A stretch of 64,000 nucleotides of DNA from Antedon mediterranea (Eukaryota > Echinodermata > Crinoidea > Comatulida > Antedonidae): contig NC_092671.1 in the NCBI RefSeq assembly GCF_964355755.1, forward strand, positions 17,455,501-17,519,500, read 5' to 3'. The position numbers were made by a program, and so were the translations under genes. The notes beneath the pieces were generated by a model that did not search any database, had not been told where the DNA came from, and saw only the letters and a list, made by a program, of their open reading frames with translations. Every line of letters begins with the position of its first letter. Within the stretch, counting starts at the first letter, position 1. Shown one piece after another: positions 26,001 through 35,906 of the stretch.

Positions 26001-28891
26001 ATGGACAAGATGATGTCATATCACTATCATATTTGGGCATATCACTACCTTATTTGGGCACATCACACTTTTTTTCTGTTATAGTTTGATAGTGTAAACA
26101 GAGCTTTAGAACAGTACTGTATCATATTTGTACTAGAAGCATACAGTACTTTTAGTACTGGACGGCAATAAGGAAATACAACTGAAACTACAGTTTTATA
26201 TTGAATGTGAACAAAGCAGTAAGAACCTGTAAAAAATGTTGTACAATGAACCTCGCTGACACAATAAACATTAATGCTTTGTTTGTTTTATAGCTAACAA
26301 CAGATTGCCTCACCTCACCTTATAAAATGCTAAATATAGCGAGAAAAAGGAAATTGCAGAATTTTGCATCACCTCACCTTATAAAATGCTAAATATAACG
26401 AGAAAAAGGAAATTTCAGAATTTTGCATCACCTCACCTTATAAAATTCTAAATATAGCGAGAAAAAGGAAATTTCAGAATTTTGTTTCACCTCACCTTAA
26501 TATACTCTAACGAGGAAAGGGAAATTTCAGAATTTAAATTTGATACTGTACAGCTAACTCTTAAAAATAGTCGCTTTTATGTGAAACTCTCCTTAAATGT
26601 GAGGTCCGCCAAGATGTACCGTACTATAGCTATTAAGTATTATGTGAGCTAATGTAAGCTATAAAATACTGTAGCGAAATAAAAATGCGCTTCTTTCCAT
26701 GTTTGACACTACTGTAGCCTGGTTGACCTAAAAAAGGTACCATCTGAAATTGTGTGTCTACTATAATCAGTAAGATCCCAGGGTTCAACAATTAACACAT
26801 CTTCTTCATTCACAAATAATTTATGTTATTTTATTTATTCACGTCAAACAAGTCTGTGCGCCAATTAGAGGCCTCAATATGGATGAACTATAAACTATAT
26901 CATTTTTATAAGTCTAATTTGAAGCTTGGTAGTTAAGCTATTTAACAGTCGTAAGTACTGTAGAATAGACCCTTGGAACTACACTACAGTAGGTCAGGAT
27001 TGAACCCTAGACCTTGGAATTGGAAGGCATGCATGTAAACACAAGCTACAGCTCCACTACAACGCCATACTTTGTCACTATTATCCTAATTTACCATGAA
27101 AAACAGTATTTACCCTTTGACTTCTGGTCCATTCCTAGATCCCCACAGGGAAAAAAAATAATTTTGAAAGTGCACAAAATGTATGCTTTTTATTAATAAA
27201 ACAATAAAATATATAGAAAAGAACTTACCTTGATTTTCTGGTAGACTTGATAAATCTTTAGGTTGTATTGGTAGATAGCAATTTGGTCTATTTGTTTGTT
27301 CACTAATATCTGGAACTTTTTCAGTGGGAATATCGGGAAGCGGTCGTACAGATTGTCTTTTGCCATTAATTACACTGGGACGCTTAAATCTAAAAATTTG
27401 CGAAAAGCGTGTTTTGAAAGGCATGGTTGAAGATTTTAAAGAATCTTTTGAGTCCGACGTCAAACCTGGAGGCCTCGGTAAAGATTTAGTTTTTCTTGCT
27501 GTGTCCGAACCCTCTAAAAAGTGTTCCATAGTAACATGCGTATCATCATCACTATCCATATCGTCGATATCATGCAGCATATCAAAGTCAAGAAATGATA
27601 GTCTAGGTGGAACAGGGGGTGGTGGAGATGGTGGAACAGGATCAGAACAGCTCATAGCAGCTTGACAACTTCTTACACGAGTCAGTGTGGGTTTTGTTTT
27701 CCTATCAATTTTTGGTGGTTCCAACAGATGGTCTACTCTCATTTCTTCCGATTTGTCATCGTCTTTGAATGAGATTGCATTCGTATCCAATGCATCTTCA
27801 TCTCTAACACTTCTTACTTCTCCACAATCTTCTAATTTACCGCTAACCATATTGTCTTTTTCAATATTATTATCTATATACTCAATTCCAGATCGCGATT
27901 TAAATTGTTTTTCAAGCGCAAGTTCGAGCCTGACATCCTCTTCTGTTAAAATCTCCGCGATGAAGGGTGTGTTGGTACACTTTTCATCAACATCCCCTCG
28001 CGACGAGCGTTTTATCAGAATAGGCAATACATTGCCAGTATTATCGTGATCTACTTCCGTGATTTTGCTCATCGATTCATTTGTTATCTCTTTTAAACTA
28101 TCAGTTTCACAATCCATTTCTGGTGTAGCTAATTGGGGTGAAAGGTCATCGTGAGCTACAGTTTCTTCCATTCTGTCATCAGGATTTTGGTTCTTTTTAA
28201 TTTTAATATGGGATACAAATACATTTGAAGTAGAACTACGCTGACAGCTAATAGAACCTTGTTTATAATTTGTGATTGACGTTGGCGGACAAAGCTGCTG
28301 CGGTTCATTTTCTGTTACATTTGAAAGACCTTTGACCCACGCTTTTGATGCATTTAATTCTTGGTTACTCAAAGAGTTTATGTGTGTTGAAGAGTACACA
28401 TTTTCATTAACAGAACAGTTAATCTGGGGTGGTTTCCCTTTTGGTCTTGCTCCTTGTTTTTCATAATCAGCCTCATTTTCATTGTTGTCCTTTTCTCTGG
28501 GCGTATTAATTGCGCCATAATGCGAGACCACCATGTGCCTCTCTTCAAGCAAATCCCCATCCTCATTAGCTGTTGCATAAATTTCTGAGGAATCGCATGT
28601 AATCTCATTAACATTCATATATTCAGCATTTTCATTAGATGAACTTTCACCTTTCATTAAGGCTAGATTATTTGTAGATTCACCATCCAGGTCTTTCCTA
28701 CATGTTCCAAATCCATTCATTATCACACCCTGGTCATCACCTAATGATGTCAACATGTCTCTTTTTGAATAATAAATGGATTTATCATTTTTTGCCCGGT
28801 TGATTGTATGTCGGATTCTTTTCAGGAAGCCAATTGTAGATTTTCTATCTGTAGTTCCAGAAATTTTAAGTGATTTCTTTGATGCAAACAT
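11484..28891 (-). CDS. SOCS7: SOCS7-like suppressor of cytokine signalling
   Basis: Four coding exons join in consistent phase: 28891-27229, 16706-16597, 12535-12367 and 11812-11484, giving 756 aa. The ATG at 28889-28891 follows an acceptor at 28918-28919, so an upstream non-coding exon is expected. Residues 1-591 are hydrophilic, with a proline run 'PVPPSPPPPVPP' near 416-430 and 'RPLPDIP' near 520. The SH2 domain begins 'GWYWGPMSWDDAE' and keeps the phosphotyrosine-binding arginine in 'FLVRDSSD'. The SOCS box 'SLQHMCRFVIRK..RLDHIDLLPLP' ends the protein. 'HHTRIEHHNG', 'RYLYFLRPRLPG' and 'PAPVQLLY' match SOCS7 better than SOCS6. The family recruits Elongin B/C-Cullin 5 ubiquitin ligase to phosphotyrosine targets; that role is inferred from homology. 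Confidence 0.92.
12367..12535 (-). CDS. SOCS7: SOCS7 SH2 exon
   Basis: Minus-strand exon between acceptor 'ttttcttgcag' and donor 'gttagt'. It encodes 'RGWYWGPMSWDDAESRLE' to 'SFRAQSTTHHTRIEHHN', including the invariant arginine of 'FLVRDSSDD'. Length 169 bp, phase 0 to 1. Confidence 0.93.
12536..14009. other. SOCS7 intron, left part
   Basis: No coding exon seen. A fragment of MITE family M2 lies at about 13733-13830 ('ctctgtactctatcgcc', 'aagtatcataggtaaattct'). A pyrimidine-rich tract lies at 13870-13945. Confidence 0.45.
14010..15444. mobile_element. Possible DNA element with AGGTTATATGCAT ends and a CpG-rich core
   Basis: 'aggttatatgcat' near 14010 and 'atgcatataacct' near 15432 are complementary ends; the left end also has an adjacent inverted copy. 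Inside are an (ATTT)n tract (14053-14090), a CpG-dense block (about 14200-14600, with 'cttgcgtacgcgcgctt') and a tRNA-like segment at 15058-15122. No transposase was seen. Treating the two ends as one element is inference. Confidence 0.4.
15058..15122 (+). repeat. tRNA-like SINE head
   Basis: 'gctcggtggtctgtgctcg' and 'cccgagatcgagtctc' are spaced like A and B boxes. The anticodon arm is poor, so a SINE head or tRNA relic is more likely than a tRNA gene. Confidence 0.4.
15552..16332 (+). mobile_element. Harbinger-like non-autonomous DNA transposon
   Basis: The ends 'ggccctgtttctgctgc' and 'gcagcagaaacaggccc' are inverted repeats, flanked on both sides by ATT, a plausible 3-bp target-site duplication. 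Subterminal 'ataccgtatttttata' blocks recur in both orientations at each end. The interior carries a broken Myb/SANT-like coding fragment (15859-16105). A 3-bp duplication plus a Myb-type protein fits PIF/Harbinger elements. It lies in a SOCS7 intron, opposite to the gene. Confidence 0.68.
15859..16105 (+). pseudogene. Myb/SANT-like DNA-binding protein fragment of a transposon
   Basis: 'ATG TGG AGC GAA GAC' (MWSEDVKVF) opens in one frame and continues in another as 'LLYKSVWEREAKMSG', then 'NNIYKDISKKIKQEYG' and 'LSPKQVNSKLKSLQKQYN', so the start of the domain is frameshifted. Helix spacing and 'VNSKLKSLQKQY' are typical of Myb/SANT-like (MADF-related) domains encoded by Harbinger elements. 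The reading frame ends at 16103-16105 soon after the domain, so no complete protein is made. Confidence 0.6.
16597..16706 (-). CDS. SOCS7: SOCS7 exon 2 (acidic linker)
   Basis: Minus-strand exon between acceptor 'gacatttttag' and donor 'gtaagt'. With the split aspartate codon it encodes 'DDDNDVPPELPERDAIVND', then 'EAEKSRAEFTSSLRKISD'. Its phases fit both neighbours (1 in, 0 out). It sits just before the SH2 domain, where SOCS proteins carry their extended SH2 subdomain helix. Confidence 0.85.
16835..17105 (-). mobile_element. SINE family S2, copy 1
   Basis: Shares 'accggggtaaccccctac', 'ggttctttaaagtgcacac', 'tgtgtacactggacctacgg' and 'tagtccttatccgagaaga' with copies at 31870, 38575 and 49355. 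On the minus strand a B-box-like 'gggttcgaggc' marks a tRNA-derived head. Confidence 0.72.
17106..19725. other. SOCS7 intron 1, left part
   Basis: AT-rich DNA without recognised exons. A minus-strand tRNA-like remnant lies at about 17938-18012 ('gattcgaaacccatacat'). Nothing else was recognised. Confidence 0.45.
19726..19880. repeat. 23-bp minisatellite
   Basis: About six to seven units of 'aacatgagaaaagttggtac' plus a variable A-t/g-t spacer, mostly 23 bp apart. The units degrade to the right. No cas genes or non-repetitive spacers, so not a CRISPR. Confidence 0.85.
20798..21130. mobile_element. MITE-like element
   Basis: The left end 'agccataaaaagttacgaca' and the right end 'tgtcgtaactccttatac..tatggct' are imperfect inverted repeats about 330 bp apart. 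No coding capacity. Confidence 0.5.
21131..23462. other. SOCS7 intron 1, central part
   Basis: No exon recognised. A tRNA-like plus-strand remnant lies at about 22768-22838 ('tgtggtctaatgaaattt', 'caggttctaagcc'). ACTGTA/TACAGT heptamers are unusually common. Confidence 0.4.
23463..25330. mobile_element. piggyBac-like non-autonomous element
   Basis: Both ends start TTAACACTTTG inside TTAA targets. The left continues 'actgccagacg'. The right, read inward on the minus strand, has about 20 extra bases and then 'tgactgccaaacacg'. TTAA targets and asymmetric inner repeats are typical of piggyBac elements. No transposase frame was found. A second element (24303-25220) is nested inside. Confidence 0.6.
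24303..25220. mobile_element. DNA element with CGTATTTTCCGGAGTATAGG ends, nested
   Basis: The left end 'cgtattttccggagtatagg' and the right end 'cctatactccggaaaatacg' are exact complements. Subterminal 'agtataagtcgaccccc' repeats occur on both sides. The core has no transposase. The family of this end type was not assigned with certainty. Confidence 0.72.
25946..26110. mobile_element. MITE family M1, copy 5
   Basis: 'agtctacactgcaaaacttt' at the left and 'agtttgatagtgtaaacaga' at the right, with the family centre 'cccatatatggacaagatga'. Confidence 0.75.
26309..26535. repeat. 59-bp minisatellite
   Basis: Four units begin at 26311, 26370, 26429 and 26488 with 'cacctcacctta' and contain 'gcgagaaaaaggaaat' and 'cagaattttg'. 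The spacing is exactly 59 bp; the last unit has a small deletion. Confidence 0.88.
26994..27069 (-). repeat. tRNA-like SINE head
   Basis: The minus strand reads 'ggcgttgtagtggagctgta' and, further on, 'tagggttcaatcctgacc', spaced like A and B boxes. It has no clean cloverleaf. Confidence 0.4.
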
Positions 28892-28917
28892 CTTTCGGTT
28901 GTTTTAGCAAATTAAAC
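27229..28917 (-). CDS. SOCS7: SOCS7 first coding exon (long N-terminal region)
   Basis: Coding from the ATG at 28891 down to donor 'gtaagt' at 27228-27223; 26 nt of 5' UTR follow the acceptor. It encodes 554 residues, rich in Glu, Asp, Ser and Asn, beginning 'MFASKKSLKISGTTDRKS'. It contains a proline-rich SH3-ligand-like segment, an acidic stretch 'DIDDMDSDDD', and a basic 'KTRFSQIFRFKRPS'. No folded domain was recognised. The region is much longer than the corresponding part of vertebrate SOCS6/7 and would account for most of the size difference. Confidence 0.88.
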
Positions 28918-30136
28918 CTGCCAATATAAAAACAGTATAAAACAGTATAAATTTAAAACAATAGTTTATGAAACTAAAACATGTACAGTACTGTAATTAT
29001 TTCCTTTGTTTGTTGTATCATAAAGAATAACACAAACTAATACATTATTTTTATAACATACTGTAGGTATTTAACAAGGTTAACTAAAAATTATATTAAA
29101 CTTATATATTGTACATACAGTACAGTAATAATAACAAGAAATGTTTGTTAATACTGTATAAACATGTGAATAGACACACTGCAGCCATGCAATACAGGAG
29201 CTCACAGAATCAGTTTCAGTCTTCGGTCCTGGAACCACCAAAATTGAATTTGTACTCATGTAGGGCAACTTTTAGTTTGCAGTTTAAAAAAAGATTACAA
29301 TATTTTGCCACAATTTGGCTACCAAGAAATTGAGAGGACAACTATCCAGTACTAGTATCTGAGATTTGGGCAATTAAGAAAATCTGTCTACAGTATACTT
29401 TGTTATAAAGATCCTTGTAAAGGACATGGATAAAAAAAACCTACTAAAACATGGCTTTTAGATTTAAGAGTTAAAACTAAACAGGAAATGGCCTACTGTA
29501 TTGTCACTTTACAGTACATGACAAAAGTGTTATTTCAATCCATTGTACAGTTTAAGCTTTTGAAAACTTACATACAGGAGTTTATAACAAAACATTAACA
29601 AACCATGACTAAAATAAAATATTACTGGATACAATGTTCTTGAATTATTAAACTGGTTGTTTTATTTTTATACAGTTTATAAAATAAATATCAAGAATCG
29701 ACTTACAAGTTTCATTGTTTTGTAATGAAAAAAAGAAAGAAAATCTTTACATTTAAAATGGACAAATAAAAAATAGTTTGTTGTACTCTGAATGACCATT
29801 TTAACCATAACTTTACATTTGATCTAATTTAAAATTAAATTACTATTATGATGATCTGTTAAGTACTATAGGCTTTGTATGATAAAATTCAACTTTAATG
29901 CGAAATCAGGAAGTGTTAATTAGCTTTTATACTACAAATAATGCTTTTGAGCTTATAACTTTTGATGTTTTCTGCGGTGGTCTACTGCAAACAGGATAGG
30001 GATTAAATTTTAAATTTAATTTAATTTTTTTGAATCATAAATTTAATAACAAATCCCTACAACGCAATTGTTTTCCGAAAGCACAGGAAAACGTGACCAT
30101 AGTTAATTCTAATAGAATGTTTTGTTATTATACAGT
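28918..30136. other. SOCS7 upstream region / 5' intron
   Basis: AT-rich. No exon assigned. The acceptor at 28918-28919 predicts a non-coding first exon somewhere to the right. Confidence 0.4.
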
Positions 30137-30294
30137 ACAGTAAACTCTCCCAATACCAGACACCTTTGGGCTGGCCAAGTACAGTACACATGTCTGGTTT
30201 TCCGGAAAGTCTGGTATTCAGAATGTGTTCTTAATGGTAAAAATGAATTTGGGACCTTTTGGAAAAAAGTCTGGTTTTGGGAGAGCAAGAGTTG
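30137..30294. mobile_element. pogo/Tigger-like MITE, copy 2
   Basis: The left end 'cagtaaactctcccaatacc' resembles the element at 10998. The right end 'gtctggttttgggagagca' pairs with it. Internal 'tctggttttccggaaagt' repeats the theme. Confidence 0.5.
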
Positions 30295-33200
30295 TATTTT
30301 ATTTATTTAATGCATTGATTCAATGGTATTAATTGCTTATTTGATATATTTGTTTAACTTCTCAATTCTGTAATTTTATTTCATCGAGGTGTTAGTTTTG
30401 ATTTGAGATGGTTTCTATTTCCTTAGTCTTTTTGTTATTACATTCAATAGCCCTGTGGAGAGCATGGGCTATTGTAGGTTCATCCAGGTAAGCTACTATA
30501 GGCACAAAATAGATAAATTCACATTTATTCAGCAATTGAGTGTGAACTATCCATGTTTCACCAAGTTTGTTAATGTTTTATTTACTAATACTAGCTATTT
30601 TTAGTAAAGATATCTGGCAACTGGCAAACTGCTGCTATTATTATTGTCAAAATGCCAGAATATGAACCCTGGGATTTGTAACATTGTAATGTCTACCACA
30701 AACTAATGCATTACCACTTACAGTATACTGTATACTGTTTGGTAGGAAGAACAGTTCATACAAAAGGTCTTACTGTAGTAATTCAGTAGTAGGCAGCTTA
30801 TGAGCACTGTTTTAACAATTCGTATTGAATACAACATTTTTTTATGTCCAGAAGTTATACCTATATTACTAATATAGTTTCAATGTAATAAATTACAATT
30901 GTAGTAAAACCTAAATTTGCGAGGAAAAAAAATTCAAATTAAAGTACAGTACAGTATAAATCAATAAAAACAAATTAAAAAATGTAACCATTTTGTTTCT
31001 TTAATAAAATTAAAATTCAATTTTAATATTTTATACTTACAATTTAAATTTGACTTTATATCAATAAGAAAGCTATCAATACATTTTATCTAATATATAG
31101 CGAGAATTAGGCAGGAGATGACAGTAGTGACGTCAAGTGCCGTTTGTAAAGTCATCATAATTTCAGCATGGATGGTTTCAGGATTTTAAACAGTAAGTTC
31201 AAATTAAAAAGCAGTCAAGTGTGACTGCTTTTGTCTGGATTTTGTTGCAGTATTACACTATCTAACTGGTCCTAAGAAAGAACCAAGAATCCCGCAAACC
31301 TACAAAAAACATAAACCTAATATCAAACCAATACAAGTGATTGAAACATAGTTGGTACTCAACACACTTGGTACTTGGTTTTTTTTTAAATCATTTTTTA
31401 AAAACATAATTTGTTACTGTAAACAAAAAAATACAAACACCAGCAAACTAACATTAAGTGTTTTAAATTAAATTTTACCCATCCCTAATGGCCTAAAAAT
31501 GAAAACATGACTTAGTATCTGCACTTGACATCATTTTCTTAACTTGGTAATGGCTATGCACTCACTTGCTAAACACAGGGTCTCAGAGCTAGGGGGTCCT
31601 AGAGTATCATCAGCCCCAATGCAACTATCCAGCTATGGAGGGCCCTTTGCTACTGTAGCAGTGCTTGTCGTGTTCTTCCTCTATTTACTTTAATTACTAC
31701 TTTAAACATTTACATTTTTATTAAGACAGAATTGATTGACAGCTTAACTTTAGTGATGTATTAAAGTCATATAATTTACATTATATTGACGCAAATTAAA
31801 AGGTCTAGCTACTGTATCAAGTATCACAGTAGTTACCAATTAAGACACATTTGTTTAATTGATACTAACTGTACACTTTAAAGTGCACACGAGCCAGATG
31901 TGTACACTGGAACTCCAGCTTTAAGTCCTTATCCGAGACGAGAAGTGCCTTGAACCTGTGGCAATTATATAGATGGTTTGCGGCACCCTTCCTTAACCGC
32001 TTGGCCACTCGATTTAACTTATTATGGGTGTTATGTATGGTTTTTGTTTCTAGATTTCATAGTTTTTAGGCTTTCGATTAATTTCTTTTGGTTGTCCACA
32101 AGCGACATGGATACAGTATGTGCGCCTAAAAAATCTATTATTATTGATCAATTGAGCTGTATTTTTATTTAATTTTACACTGGTTATCAGTAAAGTTAAT
32201 TTTTGTTTAACCACCACACGATGACCAAACTATGTATACAAGTACAGTAATTGAAAAAAATGTTATACTGATAGATACAAAATTTACCAAATATAACATA
32301 CAGTAGGTGCATGTATTTAGCGAATCTGTAGTTTAAATTGAAAAGCTTTCAAAGCCAATGGTTCATAAACCTGAGTGAATAAAACATAATGCAAATTATT
32401 TGACACTGGTGTAGAACTAACTCATGTGTAAAGATGCATCAATGCTGCCCTACCCACTATCAAAGGTTCAATGCAAATATAGAACTAACAATAAAGTGCT
32501 CATATCATCAAACAATAATGCTGCCAGTTGTAAACTATTCATAATGTTATACCATATTTACATAATATTACAGTAATACGTCAACAGATTAGTAACTGTT
32601 CTGTTGTTGTGCTGTTTTGTTTTCTTAAATTACTAAATCTTAAGATAATCTTAAGATGTGTTTAGATTCAAATAGTACTGTACTGTACTGTAGCTCTATC
32701 TAGAGTTTTATTGGGTTTTACTATAAGTTCCAAATAACAATAACATAGCACAGTATCTGGACCTTTGTCGCATTGATATTATTAATAATAGAATGATAAG
32801 ATAACCATTCTGATATTTAGAATGCTTTATTATTGTATTTGATATGTCTAATTGCATGTTAAATTCAACCAAATTTCATTTTACTATTGTACAATATCTT
32901 ATCTAATTTCCCTCTAAATAGTGTAGTTTAATGATCACATCGGGTGCCAGTCTTTAGTTTAGACACCAAAGCTACTATATACTGTACCAATAAAACCTGG
33001 GTCCCAAAATGTATTTACAGGTAGTTACTAGATAAATCTACCTATCTATGATAGACTAATAACTGTACCATGATAGTTTTAGAATATTTATAAATTAAAA
33101 ATACAATGCAATACCAGTATTTTTTTAAATTTTAAATTTATTTATTATCATGGAAAAAAATGAACAATAAAAATGTAATTCAATTTTTTAAAGAAAATTG

Positions 33201-33621
33201 AATCACATTAAATTTTATAAAATATGGCTTCTGTGGAGTTAATATCCTTTTACAAGAGTACTATGCGAGTAGAGCATCGGCGACATCATTATTGGTCAGT
33301 TAAAAAGCGTACACATACAAAAAGTAATCAAATACACTACAGTTTAACACAGACTCGTTTGGACCAGGTCGATGGTGTAGTCATGTTGGTAGGGATCCGA
33401 GGTTTGTGGGTTCTATTTTCAATGGATTTATTTTTCCTCATTATTAAATTGTTCTTTTTACTCACCATTGCCTACATTATTTGGGGTTAATCTATCATGG
33501 GATTTTTATGGTTGTGAGGACCAATCGCAATGCGGTTGACATGTTTTCTGTCTGAAAGTCACCTAGGCCTAGGTCTACTACTTCACAAAAGACACAAAAA
33601 ATTGACAATACATTAACAAGC
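30295..33621. other. Intergenic, no gene seen apart from one SINE
   Basis: AT-rich. One S2 SINE lies at 31870-32012. Short open frames (for example 33224-33490) show no family motif. Confidence 0.4.
31870..32012 (-). mobile_element. SINE family S2, copy 2, with a readable tRNA-like head
   Basis: Minus-strand 'gagtggccaagcggttaagg' is a good A box and 'caggttcaaggc' a B box. The plus strand carries the family body 'tttaaagtgcacacgagcc' and 'agtccttatccgaga'. The A box resembles those of tRNA-Leu/Ser. Confidence 0.7.
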
Positions 33622-33994
33622 GGCGCTAGTTCCGTTTTGCCCCCTGCCATTTATTTTGACTCAAAATTTGTTAATTAACTTTATCAAGGAGATCTCACAA
33701 AAAGTAATAAATCCTCTCATTACCCTTTCACATTGTTTCAAGCCCAACACTTAACACCTTTCAAGCAAAAATATGACACACACATAAACACCATGAGAGG
33801 AGGCAGCCTCTACGAGTACGAGTAAATACTCTTTGCCTCCTTATTTCACTAAAGTAAGCATCACTAAGGCACTTCTTCATAAAAGTACTAAGATGAGGCC
33901 CAATTCTAAGGTGTGGTATTCACAATAAGTTACATAACACATTTGGAGTAAAAAGAAGTCGAAATAAAAACAGGTGCGAAAGGGAACTAGCGCC
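33622..33994. mobile_element. hAT-like MITE with 8-bp target duplication
   Basis: Ends 'ggcgctagttccgttttgc' and 'gcgaaagggaactagcgcc' are inverted repeats. TAACAAGC occurs immediately on both sides (33614-33621 and 33995-34002), an exact 8-bp duplication as made by hAT transposases. 373 bp, non-coding. Confidence 0.8.
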
Positions 33995-34002
33995 TAACAA
34001 GC

Positions 34003-34716
34003 TGACATTTAATACTATCTAACTAATACTAGTCTAGGCCTAGGCCTACAGTAATTATTAGGCTAATACTAATAGTAATACTATAGGCCTAGCCTAGCTA
34101 GGCCTATACACAACAGCCTACCCAACCCATCTCTGAAAGAAATATAGAGGACTACTACTACGCCTAGGCTGCTCCTCTAGCCTAGCCTACTTGGCCTACT
34201 GTAGGTAGCCCTATAGCCAAGCAGACACGACTGTCAGGTCAGGGTAGGTGTTATTGTCAGTAACATAAATACGGTAGGCTCGGTGGGCTGATTAATCGTC
34301 TACAAATTGTTACGTTTCGACACTATAAAACAGCTGTTAATAAAGATACTCACGTTAAAAAAAGATGTAAGATATTCCATTATCTAATAGAATCATCTAT
34401 CAGGTAACAGTAAACACAACCACTTAAATTCCAACTACATTTTTAATGTACAAACCTAGGCCTAGCTAGGAGGCACCACCATTAAAAGGTCCATTAAAAA
34501 ACCAAGACTTCCTGTTAATTTTTAGTGGTCGAAAATTTACCAAAAAAGAGGGCGCAATTTATATATCTCAGAGCTGCTGAGCCATAATATGTATGGCTCT
34601 GACCTAAACAAACATTAAACAATTACTGACTGGGTCGACGCTATTTGTAACTCATTTGTGACAATTCATTCAATAATAATTTTCTTTCATTTGTATCTTA
34701 CAACAAAATATTATTC
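34003..34716. other. Intergenic, AGGCCT-rich
   Basis: 'aggcctaggcct'-type words cluster at 34030-34210. No exon was recognised. A possible donor-like site for a minus-strand leader exon near 34355 cannot be supported further. Confidence 0.35.
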
Positions 34717-34830
34717 TCATTTCATTTCATTTATTTATTCGACCAATAAAATTAAAATGATACAGAACAGAAACAAAACACAATGGTCAGGGAGAAACTA
34801 TAAAGCAAAAAAAATTCCTATAACTCAAAG
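34717..34830 (-). mobile_element. LINE 3' end fragment
   Basis: Shares 'tttcatttatttattcgacc', 'gatacagaacagaaac' and 'acaatggtcaggg' with 46046-46145. Read on the minus strand it ends in a GAATAAATAAATG-type tail, as in L2/CR1-like 3' ends. Confidence 0.5.
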
Positions 34831-35007
34831 AGTCAGTCAGTTGCCCCTAGTTAAATTTCATGCATTTCATTCATATATATATATATATATATATAAATCA
34901 TACTGTAAATTATAGAAACAGTGCTCATATTCGGAACATGATCTCATAATCGCGTCGAGCATAGCTCATTGGCGAAAGTTCCGTATTTTTTAGTTGTATG
35001 AAAAAAT

Positions 35008-35078
35008 GTCTCTGGCGGGATTCGAACCTGCAACCTCTCGCTTACTGGGCGAGTATCATACCACTAGACCACAGAGCC
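35008..35078 (-). tRNA. tRNA-Thr-like sequence (AGT), probably pseudo or repeat-borne
   Basis: 71 nt on the minus strand. Acceptor arms GGCTCTG and CAGAGAC pair with one mismatch. The anticodon stem CTCGC/GCGAG is perfect around loop CCAGTAA, and the T arm reads 'ggttcgaatcc'. Position 33 is C where almost all tRNAs have U, so function is doubtful. Confidence 0.45.
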
Positions 35079-35350
35079 ATGTATGGTATTATCACAGATT
35101 TTCACCCACCAGATACATTCTCTCATACAACAAGCGCCCTCACAATCAGTGGAGGCTTAACAAGTCAGAATAAATTCCATCTTTAATTCGCAACGGTTTT
35201 TTAAATAATATTGTGTATATGTAAATCAATGATGTTGCGTAGCACTGTGTAAATTATATATAAATCATACTGTAAATTATAGAAACAGTGCTCATATTCG
35301 GAACATGATCTCATAATCGCGTCGAGCAATAGCTGATTGGCGAAAGTTCC

Positions 35351-35385
<35 letters not shown>

Positions 35386-35399
35386 TTGTATGAAAAAAT

Positions 35400-35470
35400 G
35401 TCTCTGGCGGGATTCGAACCTGCAACCTCTCGCTTACAGGGCGAGTATCATACAACTAGACCACAGAGCC
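35400..35470 (-). tRNA. tRNA-Thr-like sequence (TGT), duplicate of 35008-35078
   Basis: Same cloverleaf as the copy at 35008, with loop CCTGTAA, so the anticodon would be TGT. C33 is again present. Confidence 0.45.
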
Positions 35471-35734
35471 ATGTATGGTATTATCACAGATTTTCACCCA
35501 CCAGATACATTCTCTCATACAACAAACGCCCTCACAATCAGTGGAGGCTTAACAAGTCAGAATAAATTCCAACTTTAATTCGCAACGGTTTTTTAAATAA
35601 TATTGTGTATATGTAAATCAATGATGTTGCGTAGCACTGTGTAAATTATATATAAATCATACTGTAAATTATAGAAACAGTGCTCATATTCGGAACATGA
35701 TCTCATAATCGCGTCGAGCATAGCTCATTGGCGA

Positions 35735-35741
35735 AAGTCCC

Positions 35742-35774
<33 letters not shown>

Positions 35775-35831
35775 CTTTTATTTATTTTTTTTTTTTATAT
35801 ATATGAATGAAATGCATGAAATTTAACTAGG

Positions 35832-35904
<73 letters not shown>
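35735..35904. repeat. Poly(T) and (AT)n simple repeat
   Basis: T runs at about 35745-35795, then an (AT)n tract of about 70 bp (35836-35904). The stretch 'gaaatgcatgaaatttaact' at about 35809 is an inverted copy of bases near 34850-34870. Confidence 0.9.

Positions 35905-35906
<2 letters not shown>

Larger units (their letters stand above)
34893..35742. repeat. Tandem repeat, units of 367 and 392 bp
   Basis: 'ataaatcatactgtaaatta' starts units at about 34893, 35260 and 35652. The third unit is cut off at a poly(T) run. Each full unit has 'ttcggaacatgatctcataa', a minus-strand tRNA-like sequence and 'aatcagtggaggcttaacaa'. The length difference comes mainly from a poly(T) tract in unit 2 (about 35352-35383). 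Confidence 0.88.

Noticed and set aside
27324-28466. Open frames on the plus strand opposite the long SOCS7 exon
   Set aside because: They are shadows of the minus-strand coding sequence; they show Ser/Thr-rich reverse-frame composition and no family motif.
33224-33490. 88-aa open frame with a hydrophobic tail
   Set aside because: No splice context, no homologue recognised, and AT-rich surroundings make chance likely.
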